20,837 nucleotides of DNA from a virus (IMGVR_UViG_3300030090_003056:1-20837), one strand, 5' to 3'; shown: positions 1 through 5,367, counted from the stretch's first letter. Notes: generated from the sequence alone by a model not told the origin. Numbers and translations are program-made.

Positions 1-69
1 CCCACAAATTTGAACTCCTACCACCTTCATATTTAAATTTATTTTATCATTAGGTATATTAAAAGTCAT
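1..69 (-). CDS. Possible N-terminal fragment of a truncated ORF at the window edge
   Basis: Reading the minus strand from an ATG at 69 gives 23 open codons (begins MTFNIPNDKINLNMKVVGVQ) running off the left edge. It would start 14 nt after the cytochrome c stop, as expected in this tightly packed operon. No clear Shine-Dalgarno precedes it, and an internal Met at codon 14 is an alternative start. The alternating hydrophobic residues look like a beta strand, but no family can be named from so short a piece. It could equally be non-coding. Confidence 0.3.
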   Translation of the reverse strand, partial: MTFNIPNDKINLNMKVVGVQICG

Positions 70-83
70 TAATAGTGGTAAGT

Positions 84-473
84 TCATTTCATTTTCTCTA
101 AATAATCTAGTATAGTAGTCATATCTTCTTCTTTTTTGATACCTGTCCACATCATCTTAGTATTTTTGACATCTTTACCAAAGTATTCTACTCTAGTTTT
201 TCTATCTGATAACCATGCTTTAAGTGACTCTCTATCCCACACTATGTCAGAATTTTTAAGGTAATCAGAATATCTATAACCCTCTACTTGACCTGCTTTG
301 CTATCAAAAACACCCCAAAGATTAGGACCCATACCACCTTTTTTACCCTCTTCTATTTTATGACAACCAGCACATTTTCTAAACTCTTTATCGATACCGA
401 ATGCAAGTAAAGACCACAGTGATACTACAATAAAAACGATTGTAAATAAAATTAATTCAGACTTTTTAAGCAT
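84..473 (-). CDS. Membrane-anchored class I cytochrome c (mitochondrial/c2/cy type)
   Basis: Small electron-carrier haemoprotein. The N-terminus has a Lys-rich start followed by a hydrophobic segment of about 20 residues (signal anchor or signal peptide), so the haem domain would face the periplasm. Haem attachment motif CAGCH is at about residues 34-38 of this start. GPNLWGVFDSKAG follows and matches the GPNLHG-F-RKAG block of mitochondrial cytochrome c and cytochrome c2. TKMMWTGIKKEED near the C-terminus supplies the axial Met and the last helix. All haem ligands are therefore present. The start is placed at the third codon of the longest ORF (473, 129 aa) because GAGGA lies 6 nt upstream of it but directly abuts the ATG at 479. 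It overlaps nothing essential downstream and follows the 185-aa gene. Known family function is shuttling electrons from bc1 to terminal oxidase. A role in sustaining host respiration during infection is inference. Maturation would need host Ccm proteins. Confidence 0.9.
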   Translation of the reverse strand: MLKKSELILFTIVFIVVSLWSLLAFGIDKEFRKCAGCHKIEEGKKGGMGPNLWGVFDSKAGQVEGYRYSDYLKNSDIVWDRESLKAWLSDRKTRVEYFGKDVKNTKMMWTGIKKEEDMTTILDYLEKMK

Positions 474-1023
474 TTTCATTCCTCATAAAATTATCATTCC
501 AATTAAACGCCTCTTTTACTAAATTAGCAGTGAGACCTTTATAAACACGATTTAACTTCTTATCTTTAATATTTATTAGAAGTAACGCCTCTTCTTTTGA
601 TAAGTTTTCTAACACTTGAATAAACATAGTTTCTTTTCGTGTCTTTGATAAACCAGGATTACCACCTACTAAAAAGTGCCATAACTTCTTTGACTCATCT
701 GCTAACCAAGTATGTTGAGTACCTAAAGGTGCCTCATTTGCTTTATATGGTGGTGTGCCTGTGGGTAAATCCCATTTAATACTAGGGTCAAATGCACCTT
801 TCATTATCATTCTTAAAGGTTCACTATCATAATCACGCAGTATTTGTAGTTTCTTTGGTTTGTCTTTTGCGTTATTAATTCTTTTAAATATCTCGTGATA
901 CGTTGCTTTACTACTTTTATTTGCCGTTCTAGCATACGCCTCCATATTCTTTTTAGGAATGAGATTTGGGTTCTGTTTAGGTTGTTCGTTTAGTTGTTCT
1001 ACTTTAAATCGGTTATCTACCAT
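466..1023 (-). CDS. Unknown 185-aa phage protein behind a late-type promoter
   Basis: The ORF starts with ATG at 1023 behind a strong AAGGAG 6 nt upstream. The protein is basic and soluble, with no signal peptide. The N-terminal 50 residues are rich in Asn, Gln and Lys and look disordered. The middle contains a Pro/Gly-rich stretch (WDLPTGTPPYKANEAP) and the C-terminal half is probably helical (TRKETMFIQVLENLSKEEALLLI). By recollection, T4-like cyanophages and pelagiphages carry conserved unknown proteins of similar size and style, but I cannot name the family with certainty. It is the first gene after the only convincing T4-late-type box in the window, which suggests late expression, perhaps a virion or assembly role. 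The last 8 nt overlap the cytochrome c start. Confidence 0.8.
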   Translation of the reverse strand: MVDNRFKVEQLNEQPKQNPNLIPKKNMEAYARTANKSSKATYHEIFKRINNAKDKPKKLQILRDYDSEPLRMIMKGAFDPSIKWDLPTGTPPYKANEAPLGTQHTWLADESKKLWHFLVGGNPGLSKTRKETMFIQVLENLSKEEALLLINIKDKKLNRVYKGLTANLVKEAFNWNDNFMRNENA

Positions 1024-1047
1024 AATTTCTCCTTCAATTCATACTGA

Positions 1048-1055
1048 TATTTATA
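1048..1055 (-). promoter_or_regulatory. T4-late-type promoter box TATAAATA
   Basis: On the minus strand an exact TATAAATA lies 24 nt upstream of the ATG at 1023, with an AAGGAG ribosome binding site between them. Transcription starting 5-7 nt downstream, as in T4 late promoters, would give a leader of about 19 nt containing the ribosome site. Only its first bases overlap the stop of the upstream ORF. The same octamer occurs by chance inside coding sequence elsewhere in this AT-rich window, so position is the main support. Confidence 0.5.
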
Positions 1056-1533
1056 CATCAAAATCTGGGTCAAAACCTATGTCGCCACCGTCTTTCATAT
1101 CTTTTAAATCAGCACTTAACTCTTTGCTAAAAACATTTTTCTTTCTGCTATTTTTAGCATTTTTTAAAACTCTTGTGTAATCTATTTTTGCTGATGGTCC
1201 TAAATTTTTATCATCAAAAAGTGCAACCATCTCATCAACTAATTTTTGTGAGGGATACTTCATATCAAAATCTCTATAAATCAATCCTCTTAATACATCA
1301 ATCAGTAATGCTAAATCTCTTGTAAATACGGCAGATGATGTTCTAATCTGTAAATCTAAAAATGATTTACATAGCATAATCGCAATGTCATCTACGGCAG
1401 TTTCAACAAATTGTCTTGTTTGTTGTTGCTCTATTTTAGTATATTGTTCTTGTACTTGTTTTTTATCTACTATTACTTTATCTTTGTTCTTAATTCTATC
1501 AGTAGGAAAAACTATTACATTATCTTTTGTCAT
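1051..1533 (-). CDS. Unknown protein with KDNVIxFP N-terminus
   Basis: A 160-aa soluble protein that I do not recognise. It opens with MTKDNVIVFPTDRI, followed by a Lys/Gln-rich helical segment (KQVQEQYTKIEQQQTRQF). A predicted helical core of about residues 40-95 (VDDIAIMLCKSFLDLQ, DLALLIDVLRGLIYRDF) follows, then a Lys-rich and finally acidic tail ending FDPDFDV. The N-terminal octet is nearly identical to that of the next gene upstream (1520-1690), suggesting shared origin or a common docking segment. There is only a weak ribosome site and the start overlaps the upstream gene by 14 nt, so translation is probably coupled. Composition resembles other small T4-like marine phage proteins of unknown function. 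Confidence 0.75.
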   Translation of the reverse strand: MTKDNVIVFPTDRIKNKDKVIVDKKQVQEQYTKIEQQQTRQFVETAVDDIAIMLCKSFLDLQIRTSSAVFTRDLALLIDVLRGLIYRDFDMKYPSQKLVDEMVALFDDKNLGPSAKIDYTRVLKNAKNSRKKNVFSKELSADLKDMKDGGDIGFDPDFDV

Positions 1534-1690
1534 TTAAAATACTTTCTATAATATATTTTTTTTGCTCGTCTATTAGTTCTCTTTGTTCTTTTATTTTTAT
1601 CATTTGATTTGCAATATCATTTGCAATATCTCTTATCTTAACTTCTCTTATATTGCTTTTAGGAAATTGTATCACGTTATCTTTACTCAT
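1520..1690 (-). CDS. Small 56-aa protein with KDNVIxFP N-terminus
   Basis: This short ORF fills the gap between glutaredoxin and the 160-aa gene. It starts MSKDNVIQFPKSNIREVKIR and continues as a charged amphipathic helix rich in Ile, Lys and Glu, probably coiled coil, ending ILNDKR. GGAGAG lies about 8 nt upstream of the ATG. It overlaps glutaredoxin by 8 nt and the next gene by 14 nt, typical of real genes here. The first ten residues match the neighbour's MTKDNVIVFP at eight positions, which strongly supports both starts. Function is unknown. Confidence 0.7.
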   Translation of the reverse strand: MSKDNVIQFPKSNIREVKIRDIANDIANQMIKIKEQRELIDEQKKYIIESILNDKR

Positions 1691-1949
1691 TTATAATCTC
1701 TCCTTTAAAATTTACTTTACCTTTATCAGCAAAGTATTCAACTAATTGATTATAACCACCTACTAGTTTACTATTTATTTTAATTTGAGGTACAGTTTTA
1801 ACACGTTTACCTATCGCCTCTAAAAACTCTTGTTTAGTATCGTAATCATTAATACTGTTCTCGACATAAGACAATCCAAGACCCTTTAGTAGAGTCTTGG
1901 ATTTATCACAATAGATGCAGTCAGGTTTACTGAATATTTCTATCTTCAT
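1683..1949 (-). CDS. Glutaredoxin
   Basis: An 88-aa thioredoxin-fold disulfide reductant of normal glutaredoxin length. The dithiol site CIYC is at residues 11-14 after the first strand (MKIEIFSKPD), the cis-proline motif TVP is at 52-54, and the VGGYNQL motif is at about 63-69, which in the family contacts glutathione. It therefore has every catalytic element of a dithiol glutaredoxin. Phage glutaredoxins commonly reduce phage class Ia ribonucleotide reductase, and nrdA/nrdB lie in the same window, although about 16 kb away. AAGG lies 6 nt upstream of the ATG. It overlaps the lipoprotein gene by 23 nt. The coding sequence contains a perfect 10-bp inverted repeat just after the CIYC codons. 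Confidence 0.92.
   Translation of the reverse strand: MKIEIFSKPDCIYCDKSKTLLKGLGLSYVENSINDYDTKQEFLEAIGKRVKTVPQIKINSKLVGGYNQLVEYFADKGKVNFKGEIINE
1873..1903 (-). repeat. Perfect 10-bp inverted repeat inside glutaredoxin
   Basis: On the minus strand the arms AATCCAAGAC and GTCTTGGATT are exact reverse complements separated by 11 nt. The encoded mRNA could form a 10-bp stem-loop. It encodes residues around KSKTLLKGLG immediately after CIYC. No U-tract follows, so it is not a standard intrinsic terminator. Confidence 0.6.
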
Positions 1950-2544
1950 TCGAACCTTCTTTCATAAGGTTTGAATATGCCTCTTTTGACTTATCTTCTA
2001 CTTTATAAGCATTTAATATTTGTTCTGCATCATACTCATATAACTTATTAAACTCGCCAAGAGGTAATCTCAAACCAACCCATGCTCTATAGTTACCATT
2101 AACTGTTAATGTTACATCTTGTTCAAAGATTTCATAACCTTTAACAACTGTTGCTTTAATCTCATTTACAGTTACAGTTTCAAAATCGTTAGCAACTTGT
2201 TTTTTATTAACACTAGTGCCAATTTCTTTTGCATATTGTTTAGACTGCTTGTTCATCTCACCCTTAACTAAATCGGCGAGGTCTGCTTTTGCTTTCATCT
2301 TTGCTTTCTCTATTGCTAAATCTAAACTAGGTGATACGGCAGTACCCATACCGTATATGCAAACTTTATTATTATCTTTTTTAGTCCACATTGATAAATC
2401 ACACGCCTTCGATTCTTTTATATCTGCCATGAACCAACTAGGTACAGTATTCACTACCTTACCACTCTCACTTTTAATTTGATAAGTTGTGCTTGAGCAA
2501 CCCACTCCAAGTAAACCTATCACTACTAACATAATATATCTCAT
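1927..2544 (-). CDS. LPP20-like outer-membrane lipoprotein
   Basis: A 205-aa secreted protein. The N-terminus MRYIMLVVIGLLGVGC followed by SS is a lipoprotein signal peptide with the modified Cys at residue 16 and no Asp at +2, which favours outer-membrane sorting. The mature part has the LPP20 pattern: a P-S-W near the start, then IYGMGTAVSPSLDLAIEKAK and a long alpha helix with regularly spaced Ala (KMKAKADLADLV), then beta strands ending in YRAWVGLRLPL. The family was named from a Helicobacter lipoprotein and its biochemical role is unclear. GAGGAA precedes the ATG, and the start shares one base with the stop of the 58-aa membrane protein. A phage lipoprotein placed beside three other envelope proteins may alter the host outer membrane, for example in superinfection exclusion or lysis. 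That is inference. Confidence 0.75.
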   Translation of the reverse strand: MRYIMLVVIGLLGVGCSSTTYQIKSESGKVVNTVPSWFMADIKESKACDLSMWTKKDNNKVCIYGMGTAVSPSLDLAIEKAKMKAKADLADLVKGEMNKQSKQYAKEIGTSVNKKQVANDFETVTVNEIKATVVKGYEIFEQDVTLTVNGNYRAWVGLRLPLGEFNKLYEYDAEQILNAYKVEDKSKEAYSNLMKEGSNEDRNIQ

Positions 2545-2720
2545 TATTCTTCCTCACTTTCATTATCATTTATGTCAAATTCGTCTATAATTTTATCTTT
2601 ATTATCTACTAATTCTTGAACTTTGTCAACAGTAGTTCTAATGCTATCAAAAAAATTAGATATACCTGTTAGATAAATTACCCACGCAAGTAAACCTAAT
2701 ATTATTATATTCTTAATCAT
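2544..2720 (-). CDS. Small single-span membrane protein, 58 aa
   Basis: This ORF fills the gap between the lipoprotein and the Cys-module protein. It begins MIKNIIILGLLAWVIYLTGI, a single hydrophobic span, followed by a charged helical part (about residues 26-47) and an acidic tail ending NESEEE. Start and stop are tightly coupled: ATGA overlap with the gene upstream and TAATG with the lipoprotein downstream. AAGGTGGG serves as ribosome site. Orientation and function are unknown. A membrane span followed by a helix next to an outer-membrane lipoprotein is reminiscent of i-spanin/o-spanin layout, but the lengths are unusual and this is only a suggestion. Confidence 0.7.
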   Translation of the reverse strand: MIKNIIILGLLAWVIYLTGISNFFDSIRTTVDKVQELVDNKDKIIDEFDINDNESEEE

Positions 2721-3106
2721 TTAATTTCCCACCTTCCATTTACAGTTAAACAAGTTTTTCCGTGTGATTTGAATGCGTGTCTACCTCTACTATAATATCT
2801 ACAATATTCAGGTTGATTTACATCTCTATAGTAATATTCAGCAAACAAATCCCAATAACTAGGACCGTCTAGTCTTTTTCTACCATCAGCACAAGTCATA
2901 ACTTCTTCTCTCTCTATGACATCACCTTTTTGTCTAGTTATAGTTTTTACAATGCAGTGTTGACCATCTACATTCTTTTGATTGTATGGCACGACTGACC
3001 CATATAAAATATCATCACCAGCATTACCTTTTCTAACAATCGCTATTATACCTAACAATATAAAAAGTGCAAGTATAATTAATTTTAATAAATTATTTTG
3101 TGTCAT
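2717..3106 (-). CDS. Membrane-anchored periplasmic protein with two Cys/GRW modules
   Basis: The start is placed at the ATG at 3106 (129 aa), 13 codons inside the longest ORF, because GGGAGA lies 7 nt upstream and the protein then begins with a clean signal anchor (MTQNNLLKLIILALFILLGI). After the span, two similar units are visible: Cys51 to C72-ADGRK, and Cys102 (YCRYYSRG) to C119 in GKTC followed by NGRW. Each resembles the C-terminal unit of 17-kDa surface antigens, in which a Cys is followed about 20-30 residues later by a second Cys and a D/N-G-x-W motif. The four Cys could form two periplasmic disulfides. It lies between a glycine-zipper protein carrying the same unit and a small membrane protein. 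Function unknown. Confidence 0.7.
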   Translation of the reverse strand: MTQNNLLKLIILALFILLGIIAIVRKGNAGDDILYGSVVPYNQKNVDGQHCIVKTITRQKGDVIEREEVMTCADGRKRLDGPSYWDLFAEYYYRDVNQPEYCRYYSRGRHAFKSHGKTCLTVNGRWEIK

Positions 3107-3578
3107 CAAACCATCTCCCGTCTGGTGCTTGGCATACTCTACCAAACGTTACTTCCCTATGAGGACTACTATCACCATAACCCATTAGAGGAAATGATTT
3201 ATTAATATCTACAGTTGAGTCATACTCTTTACATTTTAGAGGACCTTTTAAGTAAGTTCTGGTAACTCTAATTGTACCTGAATTACCAGTTTCACTATTA
3301 GACCAGTTTGTGTAACCAACATCAGAACCGCCATGATTTAAGTGGTCTACAAACTGTGCGTTATGGACATCATAATCATCATTATATAATGCCTCTGCAC
3401 CCACAAATGCACCTGCTATGGCACATACACCTGCTACATAAGGATTATCACTCACATATTTTACACAACCAGCAGTTGCAGATGCACCACCTACGACTGC
3501 ACCCATTTCTGAACGACTAGCACAATTAACTAATGCTAAACTAGTCAGTAAAATCCATATCATTCTCACGAATTTCAT
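3093..3578 (-). CDS. Glycine-zipper, 17-kDa surface antigen-like envelope protein
   Basis: A 161-aa exported protein. The signal peptide MKFVRMIWILLTSLALVNC ends in a Cys that may be lipidated, although Asn at -1 is atypical for a lipobox. Residues about 26-62 form a Gly/Ala-rich zipper (GAVVGGASATAG, then YVAGVCAIAGAFVGAEAL), as in rickettsial 17-kDa antigens and related lipoproteins, where it is thought to insert in or pack against membrane. The C-terminal unit runs from Cys116 in KCKEYDST to Cys149 in GRVCQAPDGRW, a close match to the C-RQPDG-W ending of that family. The middle (about 65-105) is Asn/Gly-rich. It overlaps the next gene by 14 nt and the 70-aa gene by 38 nt. A role in the host envelope during infection is likely but unproven. 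Confidence 0.75.
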   Translation of the reverse strand: MKFVRMIWILLTSLALVNCASRSEMGAVVGGASATAGCVKYVSDNPYVAGVCAIAGAFVGAEALYNDDYDVHNAQFVDHLNHGGSDVGYTNWSNSETGNSGTIRVTRTYLKGPLKCKEYDSTVDINKSFPLMGYGDSSPHREVTFGRVCQAPDGRWFDDTK

Positions 3579-3753
3579 TACAAATTTTCCTTTTATTTAA
3601 ATTGTTAATAACATATAGGTTATTCTTCGAATTACCTACAACCACATATTTAGAATACTCTCTCATATTCCAAAATTCTTTTGCTTTTTCTGATATACAA
3701 ATTATAGTAGAACAATCATCAAAATCAGACATTGTTATTTTAAAATCACTCAT
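3541..3753 (-). CDS. Unknown 70-aa protein
   Basis: A small soluble ORF with a good GGGGAG ribosome site upstream of the ATG at 3753. It contains a Cys-bearing stretch (FDDCSTIICISEKAKEFWN) followed by strands (YSKYVVVGNSKNNLYVINNL) and a charged end. No domain is recognised. It has an ATGA overlap with the gene upstream and extends 38 nt into the start of the glycine-zipper gene. No signal peptide is present, so it differs from its secreted neighbours. Confidence 0.6.
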   Translation of the reverse strand: MSDFKITMSDFDDCSTIICISEKAKEFWNMREYSKYVVVGNSKNNLYVINNLNKRKICNEIRENDMDFTD

Positions 3754-4064
3754 ACTTTTCTCCCCATTGTTTTAATATCAGAACCATCTACTAATTGATA
3801 CGTACCTTTATTATAACCTATACCTACAGTCTTACCTTTCGGTATGTAAGGTTCACTAGGTGACCACTTCTTTCTACCTATACCTGATATATTGTTACTT
3901 AATTTATAATGTTCTACTGTTGATAAGTCAGGAAACGGTGTTCCTAATCTTTGTTTGATAATAACTCTATTTCTAGTGTTAATGTTCAGACCCATAGATA
4001 GTAAAAACTTTCTATGTTCATTCTGTGCTTTTTGTAATCTTTGTTTTTTTGTCAATTTTTTCAT
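3750..4064 (-). CDS. Unknown basic phage protein, 104 aa
   Basis: A strongly basic N-terminus (MKKLTKKQRLQKAQNEHRKF) leads to a Pro/Ser-rich middle and a conserved-looking C-terminus (KTVGIGYNKGTYQLVDGSDIKTMGRKV). Many marine phages carry small unknown proteins with the same architecture: a basic start and a C-terminal GI-x-K-[SG]-x-x-x-P/L-x-x-[DE]-x-x-x-M-x-R block. I see that resemblance from memory only. No function is established for them. The ATG at 4064 lacks a visible Shine-Dalgarno, which is unusual here. Its stop overlaps the next start by ATGA. Confidence 0.65.
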   Translation of the reverse strand: MKKLTKKQRLQKAQNEHRKFLLSMGLNINTRNRVIIKQRLGTPFPDLSTVEHYKLSNNISGIGRKKWSPSEPYIPKGKTVGIGYNKGTYQLVDGSDIKTMGRKV

Positions 4065-4078
4065 AATATAATATAAGT

Positions 4079-4297
4079 CTATCTCATTCCTGAAATCTTG
4101 TCAAGTTTCTCTATGAGATGTTTTAGAATTTGTTTTATCTCTTGTAAATCTTGATTACCTACAGTGGTAAAATCACCATCAGATGTTCTAGTTCTACCTT
4201 TTACCTCTGCTAGATACAAGTCATCAAATATTTTTTCTTCTTCTTTCACTTTCTTACTCCTCACAGACTCACGCCAGGCGTCATCCATCATACCCAT
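4079..4297 (-). CDS. Unknown 72-aa protein with C-terminal coiled coil
   Basis: The ORF starts MGMMDDAWRE with AGGAG 5 nt upstream of the ATG. The N-terminal third is charged and helical, the middle is a short Thr/Gly-rich linker (GRTRTSDGDFTTVG), and residues about 50-70 form a heptad-like helix (LQEIKQILKHLIEKLDKI). That suggests an oligomerising small protein. No family recognised. It sits in a row of similar small genes that may be early host-interaction genes. Confidence 0.6.
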   Translation of the reverse strand: MGMMDDAWRESVRSKKVKEEEKIFDDLYLAEVKGRTRTSDGDFTTVGNQDLQEIKQILKHLIEKLDKISGMR

Positions 4298-4305
4298 TTA
4301 TACTC

Positions 4306-4515
4306 CTATCTATTTATATATTGGTCATAATAGCATTCCATCTTATCCCAGAGGTCTTCTGAACTAGTGTTAAGTTCATCTGCAATAGTGTTGAAGTTAT
4401 CTTCTAGGGTATCTACATCAGACATTGATTGTCCTGCTAGAGTTGCCTGTAAATCTTGATATACAGAGAATGCTTGATTTTCTAAATCGATTATTTGTTC
4501 ATTTGTTAGTGTCAT
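4306..4515 (-). CDS. Unknown acidic 69-aa protein
   Basis: Starts MTLTNEQIIDLENQAFSVYQ behind AAAGGA 6 nt upstream. It is strongly acidic, probably two helices with a break near GQSMSDVD, ending CYYDQYINR. No domain recognised. Upstream lies a 40-nt intergenic gap with a TATAAT sequence, one of the few spaces between genes in this region. Small acidic proteins are common in phage early regions, but its role is unknown. Confidence 0.6.
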   Translation of the reverse strand: MTLTNEQIIDLENQAFSVYQDLQATLAGQSMSDVDTLEDNFNTIADELNTSSEDLWDKMECYYDQYINR

Positions 4516-4546
4516 ATTTAGTCCTTTCGAATCATTTATTGTTTAT

Positions 4547-4581
4547 ATTATAATATTACTCTATATTGTGTATAATGTCAA
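4547..4581 (-). promoter_or_regulatory. Candidate sigma70-like promoter before the 69-aa gene
   Basis: A TATAAT at 4552-4547 lies in the 40-nt gap upstream of the start at 4515, and a TTGACA at 4581-4576 lies farther upstream. The spacing of 23 nt is too long for a standard promoter. TAATAT, 17 nt after TTGACA, is an alternative -10. In DNA this AT-rich such matches arise easily. Confidence 0.25.
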
Positions 4582-4828
4582 GTGTTTTTTTTCTATCGTC
4601 ATCATCATAGGTTTCACCTACTAACCAACTCTCGTCTTCAGGTGCGTTAGGATTAGGGTTTTCATATACAAATTGACCTTCTATATTGTGTCTAAACATA
4701 GTCATATACACATTTTCTATGGTCTTTTCATAGTCTTCTTGACTTTTAAAAGACTTTAAATCAATGCTTTGTATTAGTCTAGCAAAGTGTTCAGTTCTGT
4801 GTTTATTGAATTGTTTAGAATAGTCCAT
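4556..4828 (-). CDS. Unknown acidic 90-aa protein
   Basis: Starts MDYSKQFNKHRTEHFARLIQ with GAGAGG just upstream. The first 55 residues look helical (SQEDYEKTIENVYMTMFRHN). The rest is Pro/Asn/Asp-rich (ENPNPNAPEDESWLVGE, then TYDDDDRKK) and ends in a short helix. No family recognised. It is 13 nt from the gene upstream and belongs to the small-gene run between the envelope group and the glycan cluster. Confidence 0.6.
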   Translation of the reverse strand: MDYSKQFNKHRTEHFARLIQSIDLKSFKSQEDYEKTIENVYMTMFRHNIEGQFVYENPNPNAPEDESWLVGETYDDDDRKKTLDIIHNIE

Positions 4829-4841
4829 AGTGTCCTCTCAA

Positions 4842-5087
4842 TTAGGTTAATAAAATATCTTGTTCAATTGAATCTAACTTCTTCATAATAGCAGTATTTT
4901 CTGCTTGAAGTGTCTTATTATCAGTCTGAAGAATGTTCAGTTGAACTTGCATTTTCTTCAAAGTATCAACTAGAATTGACATTTGACCGTCAATTTTATC
5001 TACGTTGACCTTAATTTTATCTTGGTCTACACCAATTTCTTCATTTAATAAACTGTAAATATCGTCATTATTATACATAGTATCCAT
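4842..5087 (-). CDS. Unknown 81-aa coiled-coil protein
   Basis: The ORF begins MDTMYNNDDIYSLLNEEIGV with AAGGA 7 nt upstream. From about residue 28 it is a long heptad-patterned helix (MSILVDTLKKMQVQLNILQT, continuing to MKKLDSIEQDILLT), so it is probably a coiled-coil oligomer. No enzyme motif is present. It is the first gene after a 67-nt gap holding the best sigma70-like promoter candidate in the window, and could head a short early transcription unit. Confidence 0.65.
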   Translation of the reverse strand: MDTMYNNDDIYSLLNEEIGVDQDKIKVNVDKIDGQMSILVDTLKKMQVQLNILQTDNKTLQAENTAIMKKLDSIEQDILLT

Positions 5088-5127
5088 TATTTTTCCTTTC
5101 TTTTATTGTTAACGAATCACTCATACT

Positions 5128-5158
5128 ATTATAATAGCAGATACTACAAAAAAGTCAA
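5128..5158 (-). promoter_or_regulatory. Candidate sigma70-like promoter for the small-gene run
   Basis: On the minus strand TTGACT (5158-5153) and TATAAT (5133-5128) are separated by 19 nt in the 67-nt gap upstream of the gene starting at 5087. The -10 lies within a perfect 12-nt palindrome CTATTATAATAG (5126-5137). The -35 overlaps the stop of the preceding gene. Spacing is slightly long. This is the largest intergenic space in the window, which supports a regulatory role. Confidence 0.4.
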
Positions 5159-5367
5159 GACATTTTTTTCTCTAATTGTTTCTTTTTTTCTTCAGCAGAC
5201 TTTAATTTGACCTCTTTTGTATGCACCATCATCTTATTTAAATTATAGTGTTCTATAAATGCTAGTGTCATACATTCAACTTCAAATGTCAATTTGTCAA
5301 TCTTTTCGTTTTTTTCATCTATTTTTCTATCTATTTCTTTTAATAACTTTAATATACCACTTCTCAT
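5155..5367 (-). CDS. Unknown 70-aa coiled-coil protein
   Basis: Starts MRSGILKLLKEIDRKIDEKN with GGAG 5 nt upstream, one base after the stop of the glycosyltransferase. It has two helical segments, the second very Lys/Glu-rich (KEVKLKSAEEKKKQLEKKMS), with a short hydrophobic part between them (FEVECMTLAFIEHYNL). No family recognised. It appears to be the last gene of the glycan-cluster transcript before the 67-nt gap. Confidence 0.6.
   Translation of the reverse strand: MRSGILKLLKEIDRKIDEKNEKIDKLTFEVECMTLAFIEHYNLNKMMVHTKEVKLKSAEEKKKQLEKKMS

Noticed and set aside
4076-4104. TTGACA with a weak TAGACT 17 nt downstream before the 104-aa gene, which lacks a ribosome site, suggesting a near-leaderless transcript
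   Set aside because: TTGACA is part of the codons for Leu-Asp-Lys, and the same hexamer recurs in many coding regions of the window. The -10 matches only four of six bases.
4311-4318. Exact TATAAATA (minus strand) just upstream of the 72-aa gene, a possible T4-late promoter
   Set aside because: It encodes the last codons of the preceding gene (YINR), and a transcript starting 5-7 nt downstream would begin inside the AGGAG ribosome site, so it could not serve this gene well. Chance is likely in AT-rich DNA.
5126-5137. 12-nt palindrome CTATTATAATAG as a repressor operator
   Set aside because: A single AT-only-core palindrome around a TATAAT box is readily explained by base composition, and no second copy was found to support an operator.
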